From Aurantiochytrium sp. KH105 (lineage: Eukaryota; Sar; Bigyra; Thraustochytrida; Thraustochytriidae): DNA of 64,000 bases. How positions within the stretch are numbered: position 1 is the first letter of the stretch; the number at the start of each line of letters is the position of its first letter. Position numbers and translations under genes: made by a program. The notes beneath the pieces were generated by a model. It was not told where the DNA came from. It ran no database searches and saw only the letters and a program-made list of their open reading frames with translations. Below, piece after piece: positions 10,906-22,000 of the stretch. The stretch spans positions 1-64,000 of the forward strand of contig BGKB01000050.1 in the NCBI GenBank assembly GCA_003116975.1. The letters are read 5' to 3'.

Positions 10906-11073
10906 CCCCTGTAGTAGTGACGCCTGATCTTATATCGCTTGTATTGTTCAATATCTTGCATGCTTGCCTGTTCGTTCTGGTCCATTTTCTCCGAGAACTC
11001 TTGATGCGCGACAAGTGCTTGCCAGCTCGCAGGTTCTTTTTTCCTACAAACGTGACACCATTCTTCGTCGCGA

Positions 11074-11907
11074 TCACGATGTACCGTCATGACCGTGCTT
11101 GGTGGCTCTCGCTGCAAAAACCGCATCCAGTGCCATTTCGTTGACCGCAATGCGTTTGCCTCGTTCCAAGCCATATCGTTTATAAAGCTGTTTTTCCCGG
11201 GCTGAAGTACGGTTCATCTTGGGTTTAACAACTTGTTGCTTTTTCTTCTTGGTTGGATTCGCATTCCTCTTCGTCAACGATGCATCTTGTGGAGGCAGCA
11301 ATCCTTGGGCCAAGAGAGGTGGCGGTGGGCCAGGCGGTTCTAGAATTTCTTGACTTTCTTGATCTCTTGCTTCTTTCTCTCCCTCCTCTTCCTCCTGCTG
11401 CTGTAGGAGCAGACGCGCGCTGCGCTTTCGTGCAGCGACAACAAGTTTTTCAGCCCAGGCGTCAACGAGAACAATTTCGTCGTTGCCTTCGCCCTGGCCC
11501 AGGTCCCACTCGTTCTCCTCGCAGCCTCTTGCTTCTTGCCCAGGCTGCCACTGCTGCTCCTCGTACTCCTCGTGCTCTTGTGTCGCGGTCGCGTTCTGGC
11601 CGCCTGCGTTGCTGCGGCACCCTCCAGCAAGGGCCACGAGTGCCGGTGATGGCACTGCCCATGTCTGACCCCAAAGGTGACCTTCCTGCGCAGCCACCTC
11701 GCCCCAGCGCCTCGGAAACGGAAACGGCGGCGGCACCATCGTCTGCCACCCTGCGCACGAATAGCTTTGCGCGCAACTGCGTTGCAGACCACGAGCGCCA
11801 ACTTTAATTGCGGCCACTGCAAGGTGATTATACAAGATGGAGTCGGGCGAAGCTTGATGGGTTTGACTTTTTCGACCACCATTGTTTTCAGACCAAGTTC
11901 TGGACAT
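11074..11907 (-). CDS. Hypothetical protein, acidic with basic C-terminus
   Basis: 277 residues from the ATG at 11907. I do not recognise the family. Visible features are an early helical patch (DSILYNHLAVAAIK), an aromatic/proline patch (MVPPPFPFPRRW), a Glu/Gln-rich centre with an acidic IVLVDAWAEKL helix, a QQQEEEEGEKEARDQE stretch, a PPPPLL segment, and a basic C-terminus (NPTKKKKQQ, then SAREKQLYKRYGLERG and a helix ending DAVFAARATKHG). The C-terminal helix is the best candidate for a conserved domain. It converges with the oxygenase gene, 168 bases apart. The ORF may be real only in its C-terminal half. Confidence 0.5.
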   Translation of the reverse strand: MSRTWSENNGGRKSQTHQASPDSILYNHLAVAAIKVGARGLQRSCAQSYSCAGWQTMVPPPFPFPRRWGEVAAQEGHLWGQTWAVPSPALVALAGGCRSNAGGQNATATQEHEEYEEQQWQPGQEARGCEENEWDLGQGEGNDEIVLVDAWAEKLVVAARKRSARLLLQQQEEEEGEKEARDQESQEILEPPGPPPPLLAQGLLPPQDASLTKRNANPTKKKKQQVVKPKMNRTSAREKQLYKRYGLERGKRIAVNEMALDAVFAARATKHGHDGTS

Positions 11908-12247
11908 GACAGTCAAGCCTCAAAACCAAGCAAGACAAGTTCAAGTGACTTCATCGAATGATCGCGCCAAGTTTGCCCTTGTAAATCCTCCAAGGCATTT
12001 GACAGAAATGCAACTCTGTTGAAGAGGCTAGCTCTCTGCCTCTTAACCCTCGCCCTCTCGAATGCGAACATGCTTGTGCGGCCCTGTATACGGTTCTCTC
12101 CCGCAAAGGATAGGTAGTGCGAACCTTATTTCTACTCTTACTCAATATTCTGTTGGTGCCGATCTCGGGATCATGCATCAACAAAGGCATACGACTGACT
12201 ACGAGGCCAACCAGCCAACCAAAAGGGTTGTATTCTTGTATTCTTGT
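11908..12247. other. Intergenic, nothing specific seen
   Basis: Upstream of the hypothetical gene and downstream of the GFA gene. I see no gene, tRNA or conserved RNA. Confidence 0.45.
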
Positions 12248-13141
12248 TTATCCCGTTGACTCCGGCTCCTGGTCAGGCTCGAGATCGAGACTCGATGCAG
12301 CCTCGGCGCCACGCGGAAACTTGTGCAAGCCATCTCGGACGCGGAGCCAGGGCAACGCACTAGTCGTGAACTGGTGAAAGGCCGGAGGCGTGCGTCCAGG
12401 CTCATCGAGAATGGTGACAATGAGCCACGTCTTTTCTGGCTTCGAAGGCGTGTGGCCAGACACAAGGGAGCCGCAGGTCGCGCAAAAGCGACGCTCAAAT
12501 TCACCAGAATGCCGGTACGCGGAAAGCACGTCCTTGTCGACACCGGCAACACGATCGCTGGGCCAACTCGCAAAGACGATAGCGGGACCACCCGAGGTTT
12601 TCTGACATGACGTGCAGTGACACCAGCACACGTTCGTAGGAGGGCCTATCGCCGTAACTTGCGTTGCTCCACACAAGCACCGACCTGTAACCTCCTCGTC
12701 GGATCGGATGAGTTCTGAGCTTCCTCTTTCGCTCGACAGTTCCTTTTCCTGGGCAACCGCGTCTTCGCGCACAGGCACTTCGGCATCGATTGTACCTGCC
12801 CACGAAATACGGTTGTACGTGAAAATGTGCGAGTTTGGCCGCATGCGCTTTTCTCTGCGCGCATCAAGGATACCGACGGCAAGATCTACTTCGCTTTCGT
12901 CAGCCATTGCAAAGGATATGGTGGATCCGCATTTGGCACAGAATGTGCGCTTACCGCGCACACTTGACTGAAATTCGCGCAGCGTGCTCCCCTTGACGTT
13001 ACATCCTTCTGCCTGAACTGTCGCCCAGGGCACTGTCGGGCTACCGCTCGTCCGCGTACACGCGTCGCAGTGGCAATAGTCGATGTGCATTGCGTCGTTT
13101 GCCGACACGGTCACGCTGCCGCAGAGGCATGAGCCCGAGAG

Positions 13142-13147
<6 letters not shown>
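12248..13147 (-). CDS. Tandem GFA-domain (CENP-V/GFA zinc fold) protein
   Basis: 299 residues. Two copies of the glutathione-dependent formaldehyde-activating (GFA) zinc fold. Domain 1 (about residues 1-125) shows SCLCGSV, YCHCDACTR and TFCAKCGS. Domain 2 (about 150-285) shows RCLCGAT, WCHCTSCQK and RFCATCGS. Those Cys clusters are the zinc ligands of the family. Members include GFA, CENP-V and many uncharacterised proteins; the exact reaction is unknown. The ATG at 13147 gives MALSGSCLCG, so the fold starts at once. The frame stays open further upstream only because a (CT)21 repeat reads as Arg-Glu, so the upstream extension was rejected. The two halves differ enough to suggest an old internal duplication. 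Confidence 0.82.

Positions 13148-13189
<42 letters not shown>
13148..13189. repeat. (CT)21 microsatellite abutting a start codon
   Basis: 42 bases of uninterrupted CT on the plus strand, so GA on the coding strand, ending exactly at the ATG of the GFA gene. It makes up its immediate 5' leader. Confidence 0.95.
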
Positions 13190-13191
<2 letters not shown>

Positions 13192-13547
13192 TGCTGCTGC
13201 CGTCGAGCGCGAGTTCGCTTTGCTTTGCTTGGTTGCAGTGCGCTGCGCACAGGTCTCGTCTCTTTCCTTGCGCCTCGCCTTTGCTTCGTTTCGTCTTTGC
13301 GCACGAAGCCCAGGATCCGCCGAAGCTCTGTTCCGGGACCTGTGCACGTGCAATTTGTACATTTTCGCCGATGACATCTTGAAAGACGGATCTCGTGCAT
13401 TGCACGCGCAGCTGACAACAGCAAGGTGAGCACAACTCTGTTTCCTGGAAGAGTCAAGAAAAGAAAAGGATCGAATCGTGACATTACGATGCTTCATTGC
13501 ACAACTTTGCAGCTAAGATCTTAGGAGAGCAACTTATCATTGGAGCG
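13190..13547. other. 5' flank of the GFA gene
   Basis: Contains the presumed promoter of the GFA gene and the 3' flank of the zinc-knuckle gene. No independent gene seen. Confidence 0.4.
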
Positions 13548-15592
13548 TTAACTCTTGTGGCGTTTGAGTGGCCGTGCACTGTCTGGAGTCCTTGAGCGCC
13601 TTCCCCTGAATTTGCTCCGGCATTCCTCGGTGTTATGCGTTGCCCGCCTACAAAACGTGCACCAAAGGCCAGTCTCGGTAAAATCTCGCTCCAAATCGTT
13701 CCTGGGAAGGGATCGCCGGCGACCTCTCGGTGCAGAGTCACTGCCTCGCTTGGGAGAATCTGTAGCAACATTTGAAGAACCTCGAGGTGACCGTTCGATA
13801 CGCTGCGACGATGATGCCTTTCCCGAAGTTGGGCTTGTGGCTTTCTCGCTACGTCGTGTCGGTAAACTTGAATATAGACTGGATGGACCCGCTGCATCAT
13901 GCGCGGATGCCCCCCCCGCGCGAGGCGAGCGATCTCTGTCTGCGCCCTCGTCTTTTGCGCTTCCGTCGCGATCATCAACAAACCCATCTTGATGCCAAGA
14001 ATCGTTGTCTTGAGAATGTACGACGTTCTCACGCGTCTTATGTCCAGCACCATTCTTCTTGGATCTGCCTCGTGAATAGCAGATGTCTGTGTTATGTGAA
14101 CTGAGTTGACAATGGATGCAGAACAGATTCTTTTCCCTGCACGCTCTAGTCACGTGAAGCGTGCTGCCACATTTGCTACATGGCTTTTTGTTTGTAGCTT
14201 TTGGCGTAAGACTTCCCTGAGCATTTCCAATTCTTTGTCTTTTCAAGGAGCGACGTTCTTCACTCGGTGTGGTCTGCTGGCGAGATGCCCGGCTTTCGCT
14301 TTTCTTTCTTCGACCTTTTGATCTGCACAAGATTGTATCATGTGTGCTTGTTTCGCAAAAGTTGCAATAGAGGTCCTTTCGCGTGCACTTTGACCCTGAA
14401 TGATCACCACCGCACTTGTGACAGGAAAAAGAGATGTCTCTACCGGGGGCTCTACTGCAGGCTTCAGAGACTGTATAGGAGACTCTGGCTTCTTCGCGAC
14501 CTCGCCCATATCAGTTTCTTGAGTTTTCGCTTCGTTACTACTCGCTTTCGTTTGTTGCGGCGAGGGACTCACCAGCAAAGACTCTTGCCGCGTGCAGGTT
14601 TCCGAGGAGTGAGTGCCTTGCTTGCAAAATTCGCACCAAACAGTGTCGCCCCTTCCAGTGCATTTCTCGGCATCATGCTCGCCGCCGCATTGAGAGCAGG
14701 CAGGCGGGATCGTCTTTTCTTCGAATGTGGCCATTTTTTCAACTGTGGCCATTTCTTCTGATGTGGCCTTTTCTTCCGACATAGCCTTTGCCTCCGAACC
14801 TGTCTCTTTCTCCGAGGTTGTCTCTTGTTTTGAATCTGTCTCTTGCTCTGATTTTGTCTCTTGCTTTGAAATTGGCGTGTGCTCCTGGATCGTCTCCTGC
14901 TCTAATGTCGCAACCCCATCAGCATCTTCCTCATACATCAAAGACGAAGAACGCGAGCCCTCCAAATATCTTGCAGAAAGCTTTTTTACGTGGTTCTCGA
15001 GATCCTTCGGCCCGAAGGCTTCGCGGTCGTCAACAGGAAGCACCGATGCGACATCTAGACCACAAGTTTGATACAATTTTCCCATTGCAATCGTGCACAT
15101 GATCGTGAGCGGACTTAGCTCCTGAAGTTTTGCATGTTCCGCGACCTTTTGGAGGTCCTGGCACCAGAGCGTTCCAGTTTCGGGCGACCGTAACGCCGCG
15201 TCAAGACTTCCAGGCAAAAGCATGCTGCCAAAGTTATTGAGGACGCGAAGCGCATTTGCGCAATTTTTCCTTTCCATCTCATCGATGAGTTTATCCCAAA
15301 CCTGAAGTCCAGACATGTTCGTAGCCATGTCAGGATTTTTGCGGCGAACAAAGCTTACCCCGAAGGCCTCAATGAGATGAAGTAAAAGCTGCTGGTCCTT
15401 TTTGGACTTGGCGTTTGCATCCTTGATGTTGCGGACCTCCTCAGGGGAGAGACCCGAAAGACTCAGATGTCTGAGAAGCCTCGCTTTGTATTGGATCCAT
15501 GCGTCGCCGAGGCTACGACCTCTTGGTGCCCGAGGTGTATTGTCGAGGTCTTCGTCTCCATTGTCGCAAACCTCGACAGAATCAACATCCAT
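13548..15592 (-). CDS. Multi-CCHC zinc-knuckle protein, frame interrupted once near 14426-14430
   Basis: Two overlapping frames form one gene. Frame 1 runs from ATG 15592 through a helical ~200-residue N-terminus, a Ser/Glu/Thr repeat and one knuckle pair (CSQCGGEH.., CEFCKQGTH..). It then loses the pattern and stops at 14243. Frame 2, which has no ATG of its own, resumes with a second pair (CHKCGGDH.., CNFCETSTH..), a third (CSKCGSTLH.., CIHCQLSSH..) and a last single knuckle (CTFCRRATH..). All seven fit C-x2-C-x3/4-H-x4-C, typical of single-stranded nucleic-acid binding. The switch needs one base at the five-A run at 14426-14430; with it the product is about 681 residues. An assembly error, a -1 frameshift site or a genuine lesion are all possible. 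A helical N-terminus plus knuckles recalls a retrotransposon Gag, but no reverse transcriptase or LTR is nearby. Confidence 0.6.
14727..14913 (-). repeat. Degenerate 18-bp coding repeat
   Basis: Imperfect six-codon units in the zinc-knuckle gene encode variants of S-E-Q-E-T-x / S-E-E-K-A-T. The encoded segment is a charged Glu/Lys/Ser/Thr linker between the helical N-terminus and the first knuckles. Confidence 0.65.
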
Positions 15593-16029
15593 CTTGACGA
15601 TGCGTCGGATAGCACGCGCTACCTCGAGCGAACGTTGATGCCTCGTGCAAAAGCAAGCACCCCTTGTGCTCTCTTTGCGCCCGCACGGACCAACTAGCCA
15701 GCTGCACGGAGGGATCCTCCGATTCGTCAGCGTCGCGGTCCAAGGTCTGGCTTCGGGCACCACTGGTCAAGCCGCACTTGTCACCTAGAGGCCTGCTGCA
15801 ATGTAACCGTTCGAATTTATGGGAAACTTGTAACCGTATCATAACCGAAATTTTCATTGATGCATAGGCTTTTCACTTTTTTCTTTCTCCTTGTCGATTT
15901 TGGCAGCCTCCCAGCCGCTTGGACAATGCTGCCTCCTGCTCATTGCTTTTTCGGAGTCGGCGTGGTCTGTTTGCTTGCTTCATGAATAATGCACAGGTGA
16001 GCATCCGTTTATCTTGAACGAGACACAGG
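15593..16029. other. Intergenic between zinc-knuckle and channel genes
   Basis: Same-strand spacer containing the promoter of the zinc-knuckle gene and the 3' UTR of the channel gene. The knuckle frame stays open to 15763 but without a recognisable domain. Confidence 0.45.
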
Positions 16030-19000
16030 TTATGCCGACTTGACCTGGCTTCCTTCATCCACAGCATCAGATGGAGTGACGCGACTAGAACGGCCCGACC
16101 ATTTTCTTGCCCACGAAGGTCGATATTTTTCGCTCCAGTCAAGACCGAAATAAGCGCGAAATGGTTCGAGCTCACACCAAAAATCTTTTCCTTTCACATA
16201 CACCCATTGGCTGAGTTCCTCCTTTTTTTGGCGCCGATGAATCGCCATGTACTGCCTGTAGCACCAACGCGCTTCTGCCGTTGCCTTAACATCCTCGTAC
16301 GCCTCACTCATGACCGCAATGAGCAGGTTGAGAAGGAGAATCACCAAGAGCACGGCTGCCAGCATCGTCATGCCCGTACCGACAACCTGGTCCATCTCGT
16401 ATTTGCCGTCAAAGTCCAGCTCACCCAGGGCGCCTCGCAATGTAAAAACAAGCGCCTTCATAACTGAGTTGACAGGCGCATATTTGAGCCCGAAAACTAC
16501 GTAGTCGAAAATTCCAAAAGCCATTACGAAGACGGCTAAGATTGCGAGAAAGCTCATCAGCTTCACAAGCATGCCAATGATGATCATGACTGGAATTGCA
16601 AAGGTTGCGGCCACCCGCAAGTATTCGAGGGTCTTGAGATAGCAGAGAAAGACCACCCCCCCGAGCAGGTATTGCCGAACCGTCGAAAGCCACATCAGAT
16701 CCGATACGTCAATATAAACATCACGCCCCGCGTTCTCCAGCCAGTCTGAGCTCCTCTGGGCAGCGATATTGATGAGCTTCATATGCGTTGCAACCAGTCC
16801 AAAGAACAGAAACATGATGCTGAGGTCCAAGTAATTGAAAGGATCCGACCAATACGCAGGCAAATTATCGATCCCCAGTGAGCAGGTCTTCACAATCCCA
16901 TCAGCTCGAATGCTTTGCCATACCTTTTGGGCGCCAGAGATCCAGCTGCGAGGTCGAAAGGGATCTCGTTGACACTTCCCTCGCTCACTTCTTCGACTCT
17001 TGGCATCCAATGAGGGGTCTTTCGTGGAACCACATCTGCGCAATTCCGTCAAGGCGATTCCGGGCTCTGCTTTGATTGCGTCTTCAGGTAAGTTTTGAAT
17101 CAGTTTTGACCCGCCACTTTTGTCTTCTGGATCTAATACGGAGTACGTCCAGCGCTTATCGCATTCGTTGATAGAAACGATGAAGCCGTTGCACTCTTCT
17201 CTGCCAGGTCCTTTGCTTACACGTACAAGCTCTCCAACATTGAAGCGTCTCGGCCCAGATTCAAAACCCCAGGTCTCGATCCACTTGAGATGCTCAAGTG
17301 CAAAGCTTCTCGAATGATCCATCGAGACGATGCGTCGTGAGCTTCCTTTTGTTTTTGACACATTGCAGAGCCACCACTGTTGCTCCTCTGGATCCAGCAC
17401 CACAACACCCATTAAGTTGTTGAGGTTCGGCATAGTACCAAAGTCATCGCCGTTACACACTACTTGCTCACTTGCACCACCAGTTTCAATCTTTTGAGAC
17501 CTACACGTTGAGACCAACAATCGAAAAATCTCGCTGAAAAAGTGTCCAAGAAAGAAAAGTACCATTGCCACTTCCTTCCACACCTGGTGTCGATCCTCGG
17601 TCGATTCGTAGCTCACGAGCTTGCGGGTCTCCCAGCGCTGATTGGCGAACACTCCTCCCGTTGTTGTGTGCTCCATGAAAACGCGCCCATGCACGAACAA
17701 CTCGTGAGACCTCGAATACAGCGTGATTTCTAAAGCTGCTAGCCGAGTACCCATTGAGATGAATTCGCACGCGCGAAGGTCTTGTAGGAGCTGCTGCGTC
17801 GCGGTCTTATTTGACAACAAGACGACGCTCGAGCCACCGCCTTTATAAAAACCGAATTTACCGAAGAAGGGGACTGCCGGACTGTCTTCCCAGCTGATGA
17901 CATGACTTCCGGCGTCGCTCAGCATGCATGTATATGGGGACCTATCCTCGATGGTTGCATCCAAGGATGAAAAGGTTCCTTGCGAGTACGGCGCATAGCA
18001 GGAGGTTGCTGCTTCGGACAGTAATGAAGGCATGGTCGTAGAGCAACTATCGGCACGCGTCCGAATCTGACGGTAACGGGGCCTGCCGAGAAGAACAAGT
18101 CCTTCGCCGAATATCACACTATCATTTTCCACATGCAAGTCAGACTCTGATGGCCATATGGCTTCAACAAAGACATTTTCGACGTAGTCGTTCCAGCTGT
18201 CCAGATCCTTGACATCTTCCAGAGTTCCTGCATCGCCGGAGGACATGCGATTGGCAATACTTGCTTGTATCGAGAAGGACTCATACACGTCACGCCCGCT
18301 GTATCGGATGGCGACGAGAGTGAGCAAGATCAAAAGGATTACCCAGTACGCCAGGGCCCGGCAGGCTTTAAAGCGCAAGCCCTGCTGAACCCACGCGGCG
18401 TGCACGGCGTGATGAACAATTTTCCCCTTGAATATTGGCTGGTCGTGTGCCAGCTTGCTTCTTTTCTCAAGAGCTGCTCTGAGCTCCTTTTCTCTCGTTT
18501 TGAAGTACTCGATACGATAGTCATCGTCAAAGGCTGGATTGCCTTGGTCGTCAACGTGGTCGATGTCAGCTCCAGCGTCGAGGAGGATGCCAAGAACGGC
18601 ATCTGCCTTGCGAATTTCAACAAAAAGCTCTTCGAAACAATCAAGCAAGGTAGCTTGAAGTCCCTTTTCATCCTTGAAGCCGGTCTTCAGGTCTTGCAGG
18701 TCCTGGCATATGTCCTGAGGAAAGTAGGAAAGGAGCTCCCCGTCAAAGTTGGGCAGACACTCGAAGCGCGTGTATGGAGAAAAAGCAGATCCGCTGACCA
18801 GCTTCAAGTTTGACTTGAAGACCCTTATTTCATTTGCCGTTTTACACGACGTATCCGCCACATCGATGCGCCTTTTGATAAGCGCGGCCAATTCATTCAG
18901 TTCGTACGAGCTTTCGATACCCTCAAGAGACTTGGAAATATCCTCCTCCTTCTTCTCGGGCTCTAGCATGCTGTGTTTTTCGCAAGAGCGGATGATCAGA

Positions 19001-22000
19001 TAAACGAAGTATCGCATCAGAGGATGGAGGTGCAGGTCGCGAACAACTTCTGATAGCTCGACCGCCTTGAAGTTGCGGCTTGAGGGGTCAAGAGCTCTAT
19101 AGCTCTTCTTGATCCATCCTACAAAGGCCTTCATCTCCGGAGCAACCTCAACTTTTCGAAGATCCTCTGTCGAAAGCTCGTGGTTTTCGGACTCTTGAAA
19201 GCAGTTCTTGATAAAACTGGCCAATTTGGCCATCTCTCGAGTACTGCCGATGCCGCGAAGAGCGTCTGCGCTGTCTATCGCTTCACGGAACGAAGAGTCG
19301 AATTTCCCGTAGCGCTCTTTCATGAGCTGGGCAAACTCTTCCATCTCTGGAGCCAAGTGACACTCGCGAAGGCACGTTTCCTGTGCCGATTCCTGCAGCT
19401 CTCGAAGGCAGTAAAAGGTCAGTTCCAGGAATCTGCGTCGCTTGAATGCGTAGCACAATGGCGTGCGCCCTTGCATGTCCACTGCGTCAACAGTCTCGCC
19501 GCTCGAGTTCTTGAGAACGAATTGAAGCACGCTAATCCTACCCATTTTTGCCGCTTCGTGAATTACAGTGCTCCCCTCACGACGAGTAGGCAGCGTCTCG
19601 TCCGCGCCAGCCTCGAGTAACGAGCGAACGGCGCTGAGATTACCCATTGCCGCAGCATTGTGAAGCGCCGTCCGCCCAATCATGTCGACCTCGTTTACCG
19701 CGACATTCATCTGTATGAGCATCTGAACAAAGTTGTCGTCTCCTGCATCAGGTTTGTTGCACGCAAGGTGTAACAAGGTTCTGTCGAGCTCTCCCCGATA
19801 CCGCTCTGGGAACGCCTTTCCATCGTTCTTAAGTATCTGAAGGATCTCGCCGTGACCGAGCTCGGTCGTATCCAAGAGTGCCTTGTCGTCGCTTTCTGCT
19901 CCATTCTCGCAGAGGACTGCAACCATTTCTGGACACTTCATCTCGATGGCCAGATGTAAGGGCGTCTTACCATCTTTTGCAATTGCGGTTGAACACGAAG
20001 CACCACTCTTGCAAAGAATCCGAAGAATCTCAATGCGTCTATTCTCAATTGCCACCTGAAGAGCAGATTGACCGGTTGTTGTATCATGCAAGTCAATATT
20101 TGCACCATGAGAAATGAACTCTTGCACACACTCCGTATAGCCCAGCTCACAGGCTAGATGGAAAGGAGAATATTTCCCGAAGGAAGAAGAAGATGAGGTG
20201 ACTGCCTGCGAGTACAGCGAGATAAGAATGTCATCGCTTTTACATTGCCGAGTCCTGAGCAACTTGCGGAGAATGCCAAGCGTCAGCTTGTCCCCGAGCC
20301 TCTGACGGAATAATGCGCGCAGTGTCTCCGCTGCGGTCGTCGTGTCATTTGGACAGTGGAAGACTCCGCTTTCTGAGCAGGACAGAGCTTGATGTGAAAC
20401 GTTCGCAACCTGCACGGCGAGGAGCACTTCGGCGAGCTCGCTGCAGATATCCGAATGTGATCTCCAATTTGAAAAGACGAATTCCCAAGCCTCTGTCTGG
20501 TTTACAGCACGGCATATCTCTTCATTGCGGCCCATCAGTTGAAGTGTTTTGACGTCAAAGGATCGAAGTGCCCGCGCAAATGTATCAGATCCAAGTTGAC
20601 CAATGTCTCTTACACGTTCCAAGATGATTGCCACCACTTCTCTGGCAGATTGGAGCTCCTTAAGCTTCGCAGCTTTGAAATTCAAATTCATCTCCTTGTC
20701 CTTGCTGCCTAATGTGAGGTCATAGGCATTTCGCTCAGAATGAATGCGAGCAATTGCTGATATCAAATAGTCGAGGGAAGACTGATATGAAAATTGCAAT
20801 CGATGGAGATCAAATGAACGAATATGCATGGCACTTACAGATTTTTCCTCGCCACGTGAAATCGGCAAGTCTCTTGCGCTGAGAGGGTCAATTTCAGAGT
20901 GAGTCTGCAGGATTCGCTTACACGTCTCAAAATCAGATCGTCTCGCAGCTTGAAGCAGCTTAGTCTCTATCGAATCGTCCGAGGCGTTGGAAAAGGCGTT
21001 GCTGAAGGCGCGCATGTATATGAGGTCAAAGCATGACTCAGGTACGTGAATGGCTTCGTGCAGCGCTACGAGGTCTTCGAGGTCATTCCCCAGTGTTTCT
21101 TTGAAGCTCCGCAACTCATAATCTAGGTCTGGCATGGTTGGCTGAGTCGCGGGGTCTGCTTGGTTCGAAGTCCTACGCTGTTCGTTTACGAAATATTCAA
21201 CCAGAGCTTTCTCTGTTTCTTGTGTCCTTCGTTCGGGGTTCGGAAGGAGGACAGCGAGGAGCAGTCTCACCAGGATTCGCTGAAGTGCTTTCTCACGCGT
21301 TTCTGGTGGAGCACCGCTGTCACTCTGTGCAATCACTTCATCAAGATCAGCGAGGAGCTGGATCAGGGCTTCCGTGTCAATGCCTCCCATCCCATTGGAC
21401 TCCAGTGCATCGAAGAATTTGCCCTTGTCCTCTTCGGAAGTGAATTCAATCGCGCCTCCTGTTGACGACAGCATTTCGAGCGCGGCGTCACGTGATAACA
21501 CGTTTGCCATCAGCGCTTTGTCCACCTTTTCAAGCTGTGGTTGCACCCGTACGAAGATCTTGCCGAGGCGCTCAAATCTTTCAAGCGCAGATTTGCAAAC
21601 GGAATAGGGGCAGTATGCAGAGATGAACTTGCCGCTGTGCCAGCTTGGAACTGTTGTGTTCTTGACATCTTTCAAGTGAACAGCAACTGTGTCTTGGCCG
21701 CCGGTGATTCGAAGCCCAGATACATGCTTTGCTTGAAAGGAGACAATGCCACCACGAGAAGACTTCGATTCCTGCACCGTCTCCTCGCCGTTTGTATGAA
21801 GAAAAGTTGCTTCGTATCCAGAGATACGAGTACAATCGTAGATGTAAACGCGAAGTGAATTGAGTCCGTTTTCGAGATCCTCATCCAACGGGGATGAAAA
21901 TACGGTCAACCCCATGAGTGAGCTCTTTTCGTCTTTTTTACGAAAATTACACCTATATGAGGCTCCGCATGGGTGAAAAAGCTTCGCGGCTTCAATTTCG

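Noticed and set aside
13148-13435. N-terminal extension of the GFA protein
   Set aside because: It reads the (CT)21 repeat as Arg-Glu and lacks any domain; the fold begins directly at ATG 13147.
13548-15592. Complete retrotransposon
   Set aside because: Zinc knuckles suggest Gag, but no protease, reverse transcriptase, integrase or long terminal repeats are visible nearby.
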